A program made the position numbers and the translations under genes. The notes beneath the pieces were generated by a model. The model searched no databases. It was not told the origin of the DNA and saw nothing but the letters and a program-made list of their open reading frames with translations. A DNA stretch of 64,000 bases from positions 47,866,461 to 47,930,460 of the forward strand of contig CATQJL010000001.1 in the NCBI GenBank assembly GCA_958299035.1, given 5' to 3'. Shown here piece after piece: positions 20,618 to 34,197 of this stretch (its first letter is position 1; the number at the start of each line of letters is the position of its first letter). Source of the stretch: Cylicocyclus nassatus. Its lineage: Eukaryota; Nematoda; Chromadorea; Rhabditida; Strongylidae.

Positions 20618-23409
20618 GAGAGTGCATCCAGGACTCGGCACGAGGGTGTTTCTGGAAAATGCAAAAAGTCCCCCTTGACTTTCGCTAGTTTTTACGAAGT
20701 CCTCTTTCAACCTAATCCCTAGACCTAAAAAAAAACCTCAAAAACGAAACGTCGCCTTAAAAAATTCACAATTTTTGTGCATTTTTGGCCGCAAAAACGA
20801 TACTCTCGCTTCTTATCCCAAAAACGATATCCATCTTGCTTCCAAGCCACCTTGCCGAGCCCTGAAAGCATCATCCAAAGATCGTACTCCAAAATCCCAG
20901 TCATTTCATGACTAGCTTCTCCACGCACAATTTTGCTGTTGCTAATGTAAAGCAATCTCTCAAATAAGATAAAATGTGCTAATATTGCTAAGCTTGCGCT
21001 ACAGTTCATAAATTTTGGAATTTGAAATTTCGTTGTATTCTCTGCACTGATTGCACTGATCAAGTCTCTGCACTGATACCATAAATAGATTAGTTGAAAA
21101 GCTAGACATACGATGTTCCCTCTTTGTAGACAGCTATGATCCTTTTGCTTAGTAAGTTTCAGCGGTTGTAAGTATTTGTATATATAGCATAGGGAATATC
21201 AAGAAAGAATAATATCAAAGTTTTTTTATGCTTAGTGGCCGTCTGCAAAGTTCCCTTTCGAGAATGCTCTTCAACATTTCCTCAAACCTTCTTCTGTAAT
21301 ACTTTGTGAGTTTTAATACATAGCTCCTTCAAGTAGCGGTCTCAAGAATCCTTTCTCGAGGAAGTAAGAGGGGAGAGGATTTCTTTCCTAATGAGGGTGG
21401 GGCCTCAAACACGTGTCCAAGAAAATTGCTTTTCGGATTCCACAATTCTTGAACATTTAAGAAATTTCGTACTGCCGCCTTATGACATCTTCTTAATGCT
21501 GTACATGGATTTGAGCAATTTTGGTCGGACCAGTTTCCTTCTAGGTGATCCTGGATATAGTTTGAGATATCAAAGAATTCATGCCATTTCCGGAAAGGAA
21601 ATAATTTTTGTGGATGTGTTCTCAGGCTTGCTACATATCTGAACATTAAATCAATACACGTAAACCGAAGTGTGAACCAATACCTGTAAGCAGGATGACT
21701 GCAGAGCCTTTTGATGGGTCATGAGATAAGGATTTCCAATTCACCATTTCTAGTTCAAGGGCTAGAGCAACAGTTATGCAATGTCTTACATCACATAACC
21801 AAAATGCTCTACATTTTTGAACTGCAGATATTTGCATTCTCAGCATAACAGGACGAATAATACCCAAAGATGAGAGAAGAACGAAATTTATGTTGGAAAT
21901 CATGTGAATTAATTACATTCACAAATCGTACAATGCGATGGGATCGTCAATGCCTCGAGAATGAGAAGTGAATTTAAAGCTAATATCTTTCCCCCATAAA
22001 TTTGAACAAACAGGATTTTTGGACACATACATAATCAAGAAGAGAATGAGTCAGGTTTTAGGGCATCATCGCTTTCTATCTGCAAATCTGAACAGCTTAG
22101 CTTCTGCTCCGCTCTCTAGTAGATAGTTTAGAAATCTCTTCAAATTCTCCCATAAAGTCCCGGCAAAATTTTATCTTTTGAAGTGAGCATAATTTGCGCA
22201 ATTTCCAGCTCCAAAAAATGACTTATTGTAACATAGTATAGTAGGTGACGCTGCGCGGATTGCTTTGTTATGTAAGTAAATGGCAAGCTATTCAGCAGAC
22301 AAACAACGAGTCAAGGCACAGGATGTTTGCATTTACCGAAAAGGCAGGTGGAAAGACGTAGATCAAGCAACAAAGACTTGTCTAGTCGACGGCATTTTCT
22401 CACCTGATTCTGATTGACATCATAGTCTTATCTAGTAGTGGTGCAACGATTCAAGGATTAACACTCATTAGTTTACTTCCGGCCCTGTGGAACTAGAACG
22501 TTGCTTGTTGAATGCTAAGTGAGTAGCTGTGAGAAATGTAGAAGCGATCTTCGTAAACCCTTCTCGAATAGCAACTACTGATTTCTAATTTTTGCATTTA
22601 TGCTTCTTATTTTCATCCATATGCTGACTCCATTAGTGGCTCATTTATTCGTAATCTCTCATCATTATTCTGTGCTGTTTCTGTATGGACTATAGGCCCA
22701 TTCCGTCAAGAAATCAAACGGAGTTACACAAATCACCGAAATCCGATTGCATCGCATTATCTCGGTTCAGAGCAGATGAATCCCAAACTCAAGAGCATGC
22801 TCGACTCAGCTCGGCGAGGGCATCTTCAAAGCTTCACAAAGCTAATGTAAACCCTTTGCTTTACTGGGAATTAGGGCATATAGCTTAAAGCAGCTGACAC
22901 TTCAAAAAAGTCGTAAACTGTAACTTCAGCCCTACTCAAGAAGGTTAGATTTGCATCGCATATCTCATCACTCTGTCACAGCTTTGGCCCAGATGCCCAA
23001 AGTCTACGTTAACTCCTTGCTGCTTACGAAAAATCTTCAAGTTGTGGCATGTGATATTTGGTAGATTCATGTGTAAAGGCTTGCACCTCACGCATTTTCA
23101 GTCGCGGCGCGATTTGGCAATACTCCTATTGTCCGTAACTCATCGTACGCATATTCTGAATGTGGAGAGGATAAGGCATCATGTACACTTTGCATATGCG
23201 GTCTTCCAGTATCCAGTCAAACTGCCAGAGCGCATGGCGACTGAAATCGCTTGAGGTATGGCCGAGGAGCTAAGAATGCAATAGTGTTTCGGTAGAGCCT
23301 GAGTCAGTATTCACAAATGAACCTTGTTCTTATATATACTCGGATAAAAAGTCCAAAGTCGCACATCACAACTACCACTTTTAAATTGAATTATGTTCAT
23401 ATTAAGCTA
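20618..23409. other. No gene or element recognised
   Basis: About 2.8 kb. Several 60-112 codon frames occur on both strands (for example 21063-20725 minus, 21646-21329 minus, 21391-21642 plus), often overlapping each other. None shows a recognisable domain or a convincing exon series. An unannotated exon here cannot be excluded. Confidence 0.3.
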
Positions 23410-23831
23410 ACAAGGGAATGATCAGAAATCGAAGTGGCCAATCCAGACAAGCTGCATACCATTAGATGCAGTCTGAAACGCTAACTCTAAATCTGTCTTC
23501 CTTACCTGCTTATCGCTTTTCTAGACGAAGCTATAAGCCATTAAAGATCATTATTTTGCTAAGAAATTATGCGTGAAATTGGAACTTTAGTCGCACAGAG
23601 CCAAATAGCTTACTTAAAATTTTTAAAGGCAGAAGCTGAGCTAAAAGTGGAACAATGTCCTCAATTTCGCTGTTTTTATTTATTATTTTTCCGCAATAAA
23701 ACCGCTTGTAGCTTCGTCCACAGAAGCGATAAGCAGATAAGGAAGACAGATTCGAAGTCAACGTTTTATACTGCATCGAACGATATATAGCTTGTTCGGT
23801 TTGGCCACTTCGACTTCTGACCATTTCTTGT
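23410..23831. mobile_element. Fold-back family F element (F2)
   Basis: The ends ACAAGGGAATGATCAGAAAT and complement TACAAGAAATGGTCAGAAGT are followed on both sides by CGAAGTGGCC. The core AAACGCTAACTCTAAATCTG with CTTCCTTACCTGCTTATCGC is mirrored near 23730-23770. Right-arm sequence matches the F copies at 34198 and 58127. Confidence 0.85.
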
Positions 23832-26473
23832 AAGATTATAATAAGCATTCTACTTTAGGCAATGAATGAGAAGAACTACCTCGAAAGTGGCATAAAAGAA
23901 ATGACCTCTTTCGCAATCTCTCTTTCACAATGTTACAAACTAACGCTATCACAAGGTTTTTACAGAGATAAACAGCCGATCGTGCTCAGCACCCTTAACT
24001 TTTATTGAAAGTACTATCAAATTGATCGTTTGAATCTTGATTTAGTTGGTACTGCAGACTCGCTCAATTTACCTGAGCTATGGTCACCTGAACCTTTGAA
24101 ACGCATCGTTGAATTCTGATCTTAATTTCGCCTAACAAGTGCTCTAATTCTAGCTTGCCAGCTGCGTGATCATGAAAGCACATGAATTATGCGCCAGCAT
24201 CACCATTATAACGCCATATCATGCACTTTGAAGAGCAAAGAATGCTCAAAGCACTCGTTTATTCTTGAGCTCTTATTCCTTTGAAATGATAAAAACATGA
24301 AACATTTTCGCAAAAGCAGAAATAATGAGGTTTGGTATGGTCATCTGATTTTTTGGTCTTGTGGCAGGTGAAGCGATTGCGATGTGTCAGTGTTTTTTTC
24401 AATGTTCGAGGGGTGACCATTCCTAGTAAAGTGCCAGCTACGAGAATAAATCACTAACAAACCTATTGTCATTTTTGTGAAGCATTGTGGAAAAGCTATG
24501 AACAATTGCAAATAAAATCGTCTCTGCAAGGTTCAAAGACCCATACATGTTCCTTGTCACCTCCCAGCCTTTTCCTCCGCCCCCTCGATTTTAAATTTGG
24601 TAAGGAGCTATGTATTTGTATGCTTGTGAAATGAAGAAAGAAGGAGCAAAAAAGTTATGTATCATCATTTTCAACAAAGGAAAAGGATCTGATTGTAAGG
24701 ACATATCCATGCATTAATGTCATCTTCAGCAATTAACATCAGATGCTGATATTAAGGGTGGAGTAGTTATATCCTTTTACATATTAGGAAATGCGTGCTG
24801 CTTAGAAGAAAAGCCAGTTTGTACAAAAGAGATGGAAAGAGATTTGTTTGAAAAATCTCACATGCCCTTTATTTGAAGAAAACCCTAACACTGACTCGGC
24901 TATTCAATCCTCTTGATGTCCGATGTGAAAAGTCGAAAATCTTCGTCTTCTTGCTTCTCCATATTTGTCGAGTGCTATACACTTTCATGTAACAGCTTAG
25001 AGTTTCCTCCAGATTTTTATTCGAACATGCTGGATTCAGAAAAATAAAGGGATGGTGTTCCATTTGTCTCCATTTCCCATCTGCAGTAAATTTTGAACAT
25101 CATCAAAACTCTTCATTTGCAAACCTCCCCTCAAAGCACTGCGTATCTATAAAGTAGGGTACTAATGTAGACTCTCCGAATAGGGAAGATAGAACAGAAA
25201 TTTGCAAGGGCATGACAGTAGGCGGAATCAGCTAATTCAAACGTGATTAATTACACTCGGGAGGAGCCAGACTAGCTCTGTTTTGCCATCTTGTTATTAT
25301 CCCAGGATTCTGAAGGGATACGGTGCGTCTGCAACATATACATGCCTATGAGATGGAACCTCTTGGGTTTCTATAGGTAGAAACAATTTTATTCCTTGAT
25401 TGCGAAACATACTTGCTATAATAAGTATACAAGCATATATGACTATTCAACGTCTGGCGGTGAATGAGTGCATTTGAGTTCTTTTCTTCGCGGATGCTTC
25501 TTTATGTATGCTCATCATCATTTTATTCAGAGTAATAAAAATGCTAATGAGCATTTTATAACACCACTAATCTTTTTTCATGAATTAGCACGTGCTCGCT
25601 ACTATTCAGCCAGTACCTTTTGACTTCTTTTTGAAGTTTATATCTGGATGACCTTAATAATTTTGAAAATTAAGATCAAAATATAAAGTTTAGAATGTGT
25701 GTGATATAACTGACCCTTTGGAAGAAGATATTTATATGTAGATGCATTTTCGAGCGGATTTGCTCAAGCTCAGAATTAAAGTCTGAATCAATTTGGATAG
25801 AATTGAGTTCCATTGCCAAGCTCTGTATTTTGAATAGCAGAATGTTCTAGCAAACTTTACCTTCGACTTTGCAAAAAAAGAAACTTTTCACAATTTCTTC
25901 CGTAGAATGGTTAGTAAATCGCATGAAGATACATTCACATGCATATCATGAACAACTGCAGGTTTGTTTCCTCTACGAATGAAACATTCCATGACTATCT
26001 CCATGCTATTTCTGTTTATTTATCACCCGGCTAATGCCCTATTCTTTCGACCATTCTGCACCCATCATCAAACATCCCAGCACATCAACTTTTGCGTCAT
26101 GATCGCGAATAGAATCGGAACGTTTGCTTTTTGTTGAATCACATGTGTTTGAGATTTTTCGATATATCTTCTAGAAAAGGCCTTTAATATATCTATGGTT
26201 GGCAGCTGTTACATTCACTAACTCATTATGTTGGAACAACATTGCAACGGTGTTGCATTCCATTTTGTTGCGAATCTTATGGGCTATCCGGCAGTCACAG
26301 TTGTTTCCTGAGTTTTCTCTTCTTTGTCGAAATAAGTTCTTGCTCTCATGCTGCCAAAAGTGCGAGCCTTCTCTTTGTAGCAGTCATTAATATACCTTCA
26401 AGTTTTGTGGATTTTTTGAAGAAATTTTGATGATCACGCGAACACCATCCGTATTTATATTTGACTTGAAATA
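23832..26473. other. No gene or element recognised
   Basis: About 2.6 kb of AT-rich sequence with only short frames (66 codons or fewer). Read on both strands, nothing was supported. Confidence 0.3.
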
Positions 26474-27181
26474 TTAGGTCGGTCCGAAAGTTCTGTCGTT
26501 TCATTTTTGGAAATTTGTAACTCTGCGCTATCCCAATGGATTTGCATCATTGTAATTTTGTTTGAAAGCGTAAGTCTTTCGCTTTCGAACACATTCTTGA
26601 TTAACTTCTGTTACACACTGACTGCAGAGATAAAAATGAAAAAGTAAGACCAACTAAGTTTTGCTCATTTTAAGTTAGGTCGCCATAAATTTGAAACGCT
26701 ACAGAAAAATCTGAAAAGTTCAGTATATAAGTTTTTTGACACACCCTTTATAACTGTGAAAAGACTGTGCTGTTTGAACGTCTCTGAGAAAAGTTATGAA
26801 TTTCGGAAAAAGTGACAAATTAATTAATTTTGGCGTTTTCTGAGTAACTCGAAATTCAAAACTTTTCTCAGAGGCGTTCAAACAGCACAGTTTTTTCACA
26901 GTTATAAAGGGTGGGTCAAAAAACTTATATACTGGACTTTTCAGATTTTTGTGTAGCGTTTTAAATTTATGGCAACCTAACTTAAAATGAGCAAAGCTTA
27001 GTTGGTCTTACTTTCTCATTTTTATCTCTGCAGTCAGTGGGTAATAGAAGATAATCAAGAATGTGTTCGACAGCGAAAAACTTTTGCTTTCAAATGAAAT
27101 TACAGCGATGCAGATCCGTTGGGATAGCGCAGAGTTACAAATTTTCAAAAATGAAACGACAGAACTTTCGGACCGACCTAA
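26474..27181. mobile_element. Palindromic mariner-ended element E4 (708 bp)
   Basis: The ends TTAGGTCGGTCCGAAAGTTC match perfectly over about 30 bp, and TA flanks both sides. The palindrome is nearly continuous to the centre (about 26840). CAGTATATAAGTTTTTTGAC with CTTTATAACTGTGAAAA is mirrored by TTTTCACAGTTATAAAGGGT and CAAAAAACTTATATACTG. High arm identity suggests a young copy. The ends resemble mariner TIRs, but no transposase is encoded. Confidence 0.9.
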
Positions 27182-27186
27182 TAAAT

Positions 27187-27560
27187 AGCATATAGTTCTG
27201 ATAGGCATCGAACGGTGATTCCAAATCTGTCCCCCTTATCAGCGGGAGCACCTCTTGGAGAGGACCTATGACCGTTGAGAGAGTCAAAGCGAGGGGGATA
27301 AAATTGACTGCTACAGTCTGCACGTCTCGCAGGTAGAATCGTTATGTAAATGATATAGCACTCAAAAATTTTCTATGCACACACAGAATGGTCTGACAGG
27401 CATTACTGCTCCATTTGAGACCAACTGGGTATTTCTGCGCATAATATTTTTCTTCCCTCGCCTTCACGTTTTCACACACATCAAAAACTTCCATAACTCG
27501 TTGCCCAGAGGAGTTCCGCAGATGGAAAGATCGTTTTGAATTAGCGTTCGTTCGTTCGAG
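27187..27560. mobile_element. Family F-like fold-back remnant (F9)
   Basis: The core GGTGATTCCAAATCTGTCCC with a CTTATCAGCGGGAGCACC block is mirrored by CGCAGATGGAAAGATCGTTT and ATAACTCGTTGCCCAGAGGA near 27495-27545. The typical outer ACAAGGG ends are missing. It directly abuts E4, which may have inserted at its edge. Confidence 0.5.
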
Positions 27561-28210
27561 TAAGCAGACTATACAGGGTCCAAATACATAATATACACCT
27601 TTTTGATAGTTGTTAACTCTCCTGGTTCAAGCTTTTCTGTTTTTAGGCAGTCGATCTTCAGGTACAGTGGAGAGCTTGCTTTGGCTTGAAATTGGTTAGA
27701 ACGGAGCCCGATTTCTATTACAATGGAATCTTTGAAAAGGGTTTTAAGTCACCAAGAACTCATTTTGCTCTATGGTGGACTCAAGCAAGCTCTAAACTTT
27801 AATACCAGACTAACCAGAGTGCTAATTCTAAATATGAAATTTTCATATCACGATCATGCTTCTTCCATGAGTTATTCCAAGAAAGGTAACCACTGCTTTT
27901 TCAACGCTCTTTAAAGAAGTGATTACATCAGAAAGAAATAGAGGAAACTTCTAAAATGTTGTGTAACAAAATCAGCAAGTAGTGAAAACTTTACTACGGT
28001 TTTCAAACTCTTATGAGCGACTTATCTCAGCGGCTGTATGTTGAAAGCTCATATCGTAATGCTACGTTGACCAAGAGCCATCGGAGAATAAGTCCATAAA
28101 ATCCAAGCTGAGGTCAGGTCTACAGAATGTACCTAAAAACTGCAAAGATAGTAGAGCAGGAGTGTTATCAACGATCAAACATTGTGCGCATCTTTTTGGG
28201 ACACCCTGCA
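27561..28210. other. No gene recognised
   Basis: Spacer between the F-like remnant and a small TTAGG-ended element. The 63-codon frame at 27723 is featureless. Confidence 0.3.
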
Positions 28211-28528
28211 TTAGGTTGACTCGAAAGCTTCCGATTTTCAGACCAATCTCAAGTCTAAAATTCTTTTCTGATGCAGAACTTTCTTTTTGTAATGCAGGTG
28301 TTTCAAAATGAATTGGTCTTTCGAGATGCGCTCGATTGATTAAGGTGTTCCGACAAGGTAAACTATGGGTTGAGATATCATACTAAACGTGTCTTGAAAA
28401 TCTTCCCGATGGCATAGGTATTGAAAAAAGTAAGAAATTCTGCATCGAGTGGCACAAGATTGTCAGCCTGCCTTTATTCTAAAGGTTTGTGATCAGCCAA
28501 CAACGGAACAATCTTTCTATCAACCTAA
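28211..28528. mobile_element. Small TTAGG-ended element E5 (318 bp)
   Basis: The left end is TTAGGTTGACTCGAAAGCTT. The right end complement is TTAGGTTGATAGAAAGATTG. TA follows on the right but not on the left. It is probably an internally deleted, diverged relative of the other mariner-ended elements. Confidence 0.5.
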
Positions 28529-29028
28529 TAGATAACTCATGGACAAGGCTAATTAATCTTTCAAGTACATCGCACATATATTCTTGTGCAAAGAGGTATA
28601 AATCTTTGAGTTTATTCTTCTTATGAACTGAGCGCTTGACACTTGCTGCGAATGATTTTGATACGTGACATGGCCTAGGAACTCTCCTTTACAAATGTTT
28701 AATTCATAGCTTTGCTTGCTCTTTCATTCCTCATTTGTAAACATACAGGTGCACTTATTTCTGCCAAATGAGGAATGAAGCGAAATGAGGGTGGAGAATG
28801 AATGAGAAAAGTGCAAGGGCATCCACGCAAAGAAGACTCAGTTTGTCTTCCTTCGACATAACGTTATGCTGACATAATGATAATCAGAGCTTCGCTTTTG
28901 CACACTGCGTTTAGAGCTCATTTTCCATTTGTGAAAGTTTCTGTCTAAATTTATGTTTTTGAACTAACTAAACTTTTTTTAAAACTTGATCCGACGATTA
29001 CGGTGGTCTGATCAAGGTTTCAAAAATA

Positions 29029-29907
29029 TTAGGTTGTCCCGAAAGTTTTGTCCGTTTTTTTTATCGCTCACTAAAAACTCACAGATCACCAATCTATGGA
29101 TGGCTTGGGTACCATTATTCAAAATTTTATTTTCTTTCGTGAAGCTAGATTTGCTCTTTAATCTACGCTGTCTTTGCTATGTTATCGCCATGGCTTTTTG
29201 AGCAGACCAGCAGATACGCCAAATATTTCCTGAATTTTAAAATTTTTTATCTTGACGTTTTCAAAGAGCCCTGGTAATTGTTATATAGAGCAAACCTTTG
29301 GCTATACTGTACCCTTAGCTTACATGGGCCACGCTTATCAAGTCCGTTGTAATTATTTTTTTGATAATAAACCTCGACTTTTTGATTACGTTTACCACGC
29401 TTAAGTACCGAAAATTCCAAAAATCCGCTTTTCAAAGCAAATCAAACTTGGTTATGTTGCCTAAATAATCTTTAATAAGAGTCAGGTTTTAATTCACAAG
29501 AACTTCAAAAGTTTTCATGTATTTGCTGCAATTAGGTGTTGCATGACTTGGCCAAGAATCGAGACCTCCCAAAAAAATTTCTTTGAAGCTAAAAAAACAG
29601 CAGATTAACAGAATGTAAAATAATACCTTGTAGTCCGAGGAACGGTATATCTAATCCATACTTAGCCTTTCCCGAAACCTTGGAATGAAATTTTTGAAAA
29701 TTAGCCTAAGTTTGAGCAGATAGCATTGACGGGTAGAGAATTCTGGCAATTATCAAAAAAAGCATACAAGATTCTGGTACGAAAATGTGTTCATGGGAAA
29801 GAGAAGGAAAAACTGCATCGAATGAGTGTTGGAACTCTTCTAGGTCTTTATTGTGCGTGGTTTTATAGTGATTTGAAAAAACGGACAAAACTTTCGGGAC
29901 AACCTAA
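29029..29907. mobile_element. Mariner-ended element E6 (879 bp)
   Basis: Perfect 27-bp TIRs begin TTAGGTTGTCCCGAAAGTTT, with TA on both sides. Unlike E1-E4 the interior is not obviously palindromic. The frames within it (60-71 codons) carry no visible transposase motif. It is non-autonomous, and the perfect TIRs suggest relative youth. Confidence 0.85.
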
Positions 29908-32251
29908 TAGATAGTAGTAAAAAAGCAAAAGTCAAGCAGCGGAGTACCCATTTACGCTAGCCTTGGTTTTATCGATTTAGAGCCATTATTACCGTTTCGC
30001 GGCAACGTTAAGATGTAAGTCCACAGTCAATGTCATTTTTAAACCCTTATGATCAGGTCAATAATGAGCAACCTATAGATATTTCACGGAATCCGGCCCA
30101 AACTTGCAACCGTAGATCTCTTTTCCAATGGCTTCTGATGACTATTGTTACAGAATTAGATCAGAAGGAACTGAAAAATGAACTATGGATTTGAAAAAAG
30201 CTAATATCGTAGTGAGAAGCTCTGAGACATTCAGGACTTCATTTTCAAGGAGGGGTATAGAAATCGTATATTTGAATTTCATGGCCCTCAAGGATGTTGT
30301 GGAAACTGTTGCTGTAAATCTTTGGTTTCCAGAAAGTTTATAATTTTCCTTTCTCATAGCTTAACATTGTTCGTAAACTGTAGTTTCTTTTGATCCTCCG
30401 AAGGTCCTGAACATCCATAACGAATGCTGTGAGAAGACTAAGGTAAAGTTGAGCTATGTTTGCGAATCTAATGATTAGATAGGTAATTTGGCTGGTAAAA
30501 CGTGGTGTCAAATCCAAAAACAGCAAATAAATCTACAGTATATAAAGAGGGAGTTGTGCTCCTCATCTTCTCTGTCTTACATCAGGCAGCACAGACACAT
30601 ACAATCAGCTCAGATGTGCCATGATTAACACCCTTCAAACTGAACTTTTTTTGCAGCCAGGCGGCTAATCATGAATCAGTAATACATCCTATACTTTTTG
30701 CAGAAGCTTCGTATAGCCAGGGCTTTGAAAAAAAGTCTGCTCTAGCCCATTTTACGTCCTCTTTCGTTAAGCCAGCTCCTCAGTCATTCATTTGTTTCTT
30801 GACAAGTAGCTCTAAATTTTTGACAAGATGCCTCTTTTCAACTGCCGCTCTACTTTATCTTCCGTTTGGGTTTCTCAAAGCTTTATGAATGTATTTTTCT
30901 TCTCAGATTTTGCTTATACATATCATTGGACACCATTCCAGCCCGGTCTTTGCTTCACTAGCGACTCTTTGTTTTCAAGGCCTCTGCATATTTCCAGATT
31001 TTCTCTTCATTGTTGACAGTACAAGTGAGAACTATTTTATAGTCTCTCAAAAAGCACTGTGCTATATATAGTATATGAATAACGATTCATCATTTGCTCT
31101 CTTAGGCGCAAGGTAGGACACGGCCATATGTTGAAATGTCATCATAACCTGTTATGCCCTCCAGCCCTCCAGACGGGCTTAAATTCATTTTATATTCAGA
31201 ATGTCATACAGTAAGCCATAGCGGAAATGACTTAGAATTGCTTACAGATCCATCACTGTGAAAAGAAGCAATTCGGTAACAAGTTCGCCTTCTCAGCGAA
31301 TTTGAGTTTGATAGCCGACCTGACCACGGTTCCCATGTGCGTAAGTGAATGGCGCCGGAGCTCTTAGCGAGTAATTACTGTGCTCCTAACTGGAAAGGGA
31401 AAAAGTTGAGAGAACATTCATGAAGCCATCAAAAATGCCAAATATTCATAGGGGAAGTTGTCGAACTACTACAAGGCATCCCAAAATCAATTTTCTTGTA
31501 TAAAGAGCTTCTCGACTATTTTGAAACCATATTGTAGAGCTTCGCGACTACTCGGAAACCATATTCGCTTATACTTAGACTTACATTATTGTGGATCTTA
31601 AATTTCTTTTCATTATTGTAAGTAGGGAGAACTTTTTGCATAACGCGCCATGTAAATAAGCTGTGTTTCGAAAATTTCTTCAAAAGAACTCGAAAGATTA
31701 TGCGACAAGGTTTTTACGCATGCTGAAACTACTGTCCAACTTTTTATATGTTGTCAGAACTTTTCATATAGCGTAATTACTTTTTGAGAAACATTGACAA
31801 GGGAGCTGTCATTGTCTCCGGCACTTTTAAAGAAGTATCACATAGTAGTGCTAACTTTTGATTTATCTTCACTGCACTAATTAGTCATTGGTTGTTTGTT
31901 TACTGAGCTAAAATAGGGCCCTCTATAGCAAATACAAAATGCAAAAAACCTTATTGCACTACCAAATTTTGTAAGGGGCTCAAAAATCTAGCTCAAAGCT
32001 GCGCTTCCTTTCCACCTGATATTATGCATTTGCAAAAGAAGTTGTAAGCTTTGGAAAAGCTTAACGCCAATGGGGATAATCCCATTTATGAAGTGCAGCT
32101 CTCTTGATCACAATCTGTTACTCGTATTACACCTAGCTGCTAGCTTCGCTTATGCTTCTAAACCGTAAAACACTAAGCGAAAATGAAAAGAGCGCTGCTT
32201 TCATCCGTCAGAAAGGCGTCACGCAAACACGTGAGGGTTGCGAATTTGGGA
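29908..32251. other. No gene or element recognised
   Basis: About 2.3 kb. A weak tandem near 31500-31566 repeats GAGCTTCTCGACTA-like text followed by GAAACCATATT. Small open frames are unsupported. Confidence 0.3.
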
Positions 32252-32267
32252 TTAGCATTCATTATCT

Positions 32268-32546
32268 GGGAGCGAGTGGCCTAATGGTATGAGGCGCCGC
32301 TATGATCAGATCGGACACAGGTTCGATCCCCGCTCCTGGGCCAACCAATCCCCCTATCCTCCGGGGCCAGTAAATTGGCACCAGGGTAATCTGGGACAAA
32401 AGACTGACTTGGTGACCGGCTGGTCCCCACAATTCATTGTAAAGGCCCGCACGTATACAGTTGCCTCTTCGACTATGAAGTAGTGTGCGTTCGGCGTATG
32501 CCCGCAGAGGGTATTGAAGACGCCGAATCCTTTATTCTTTATCCTT
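32268..32546 (+). mobile_element. tRNA-derived SINE, copy 2
   Basis: The head GGGAGCGAGTGGCCTAATGG (box A TGGCCTAATGG) and GGTTCGATCCC (canonical box B) are followed by a body shared with copy 1 (GGGGCCAGTAAATTGGCACC, TCTTCGACTATGAAGTAG, GAAGACGCCGAATCCTTTAT) and a CTTTATCCTTTT tail. It is flanked by TTAGCATTCATTATCT (32252-32267) and TTAACATTCATCATCT (32547-32562), a 16-bp target duplication with two mismatches. It probably carries its own internal pol III promoter. Confidence 0.9.
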
Positions 32547-32562
32547 TTAACATTCATCATCT

Positions 32563-34197
32563 TCAGCAGCATACATCTCATACTGAATGGTCACGTCGAC
32601 TAGAGGCATTCCCGTGAGTTTGTGAAGATTTGATCGTTTGTAAAGAGAAAACAACTCAGCCGCTATATCAGCACATCATATGAAACGTACCTCTTTTGAA
32701 TACGTATTCAAGATTAGCATTCACTGACTGAAGAACCCATTAACTGAAAAATCTACATTCTCTAAAAAAATAGTTACAGGCTTGAAAAGCTCTACGAGCA
32801 TCTCAAAGGATTCTTCTCTACAAGCATCCCAAAAACTCTTCAGAGGAATCACTTTAGCGCTACACCTAAAAAGTTCCCTGCCTCTCTCCCCCCCCCCTTT
32901 CCAAAAAAAAACTTTGGACCCACTGCCTAATACGAAGTAGCACATTGGAGCCGTGCGGTGGTCAGCAGAGCGCTTGAAATAACAAACACTGCCATATGCG
33001 CTATTGCAAACTGACCCAATACGATATGCCCAAACATTTATTATTATATTCACTCTCTTCACTCATAGGTTTTCCAAGAATAATTTAGGCCTCAATTTGA
33101 GTCGCAAAGATAAAACTCCTATAGAACAGTTTTCAAATGCTTAAAAAGTTCTGACCGATAGAGTTAGCGGAAGGTCTTCATCGTACCATAATTAACTCTT
33201 CCGTAATATCTCTTTTTATACCAGTCTCTAATGGCAATCAGAAAATTGTATGTAATCAGCAAAGCTAATCTTTACTTAATTAGCTCATATGACAGTAGGA
33301 CTTTGCCCTTTCCACCTGAGATTGCCTTGTATGCTAGGTGCAAACACAAGTTTCTTTTCGAGTTGAAAACTTCTTTACACTGACTTCCTGTTCCACGAAA
33401 TCAGTCTATACCTCTACCTATTCATCGTATGAGTTCTAGCTTTGGTGCCCAAGTTTGACCAGAAAGCTGACGCAACCGAACATGAAAACTCATAATTTTT
33501 CAAATAATTTGCATATCTTCAATTTCACTAAAAAGAGGGAAACTCAGATCTTCATGGACACTCGAACAGAACAAACTTTGCTTAATCAGTCAAAATAGGT
33601 ATATCATCGATTTTTCTATATTTATTGCAAGGCGATTTTCGGGAGCTAAACAATGAAATTTCTATTTGAGTATGAAGTGTCCCTTCTTCCGCTTCTGTCT
33701 TTGCGGTGTAAGGCGCAATCATTAAATGCATGCTCTCCTCTTTTGAACCAAATTGAAGCTATTCAAATCATGTGAAATGCGAGAAGTTATCTAAGAAAAC
33801 TCCTCCGCAGATCTTTAGAGTAAACCGATACTTCAAAATTCATCAGGTTGATGCGTAAGTCTTCCTTGGGAAGGAAAATTCGTTTCTACTCCTTCAAAGA
33901 TTTTGAATTTGCATTATAGGTAATATTCATTATACGCATTAGAAGATCTTGTTTGGATCGGAAATAGAAAATCACAACTTTTCATAGAAACGAGTACGGA
34001 CTTTTCTAGGTAGGAAGACTAGTTCATTGAACCTAAATTGAACGTAAAATTGAGAACACGCTATTTAGAAATTTTAGCTATCGAAATTCGAAGAACCACT
34101 TTTTGACTGTTCTGCCTAATCAGCTTACACATAAACTGTTTTCCAGAAGTATGCTATACTTTTCAATTCAACTCTATTCCCACAAGGTCATCTGCTT
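32563..34197. other. No gene recognised
   Basis: About 1.6 kb. A 113-codon minus-strand frame (33062-32721) contains a simple C/A-rich tract and no domain. Nothing else seen. Confidence 0.3.

Noticed and set aside
29029..29907. Mariner transposase gene inside E6
   Set aside because: Despite perfect TIRs, no frame longer than 71 codons and no transposase catalytic signature was seen, so it is classed as non-autonomous.
32268..32345. Functional tRNA gene
   Set aside because: Box A and box B are present, but cloverleaf pairing is poor, the unit extends a further 200 bp, a second copy exists with the same body, and target-site duplications flank both. It is a SINE head.
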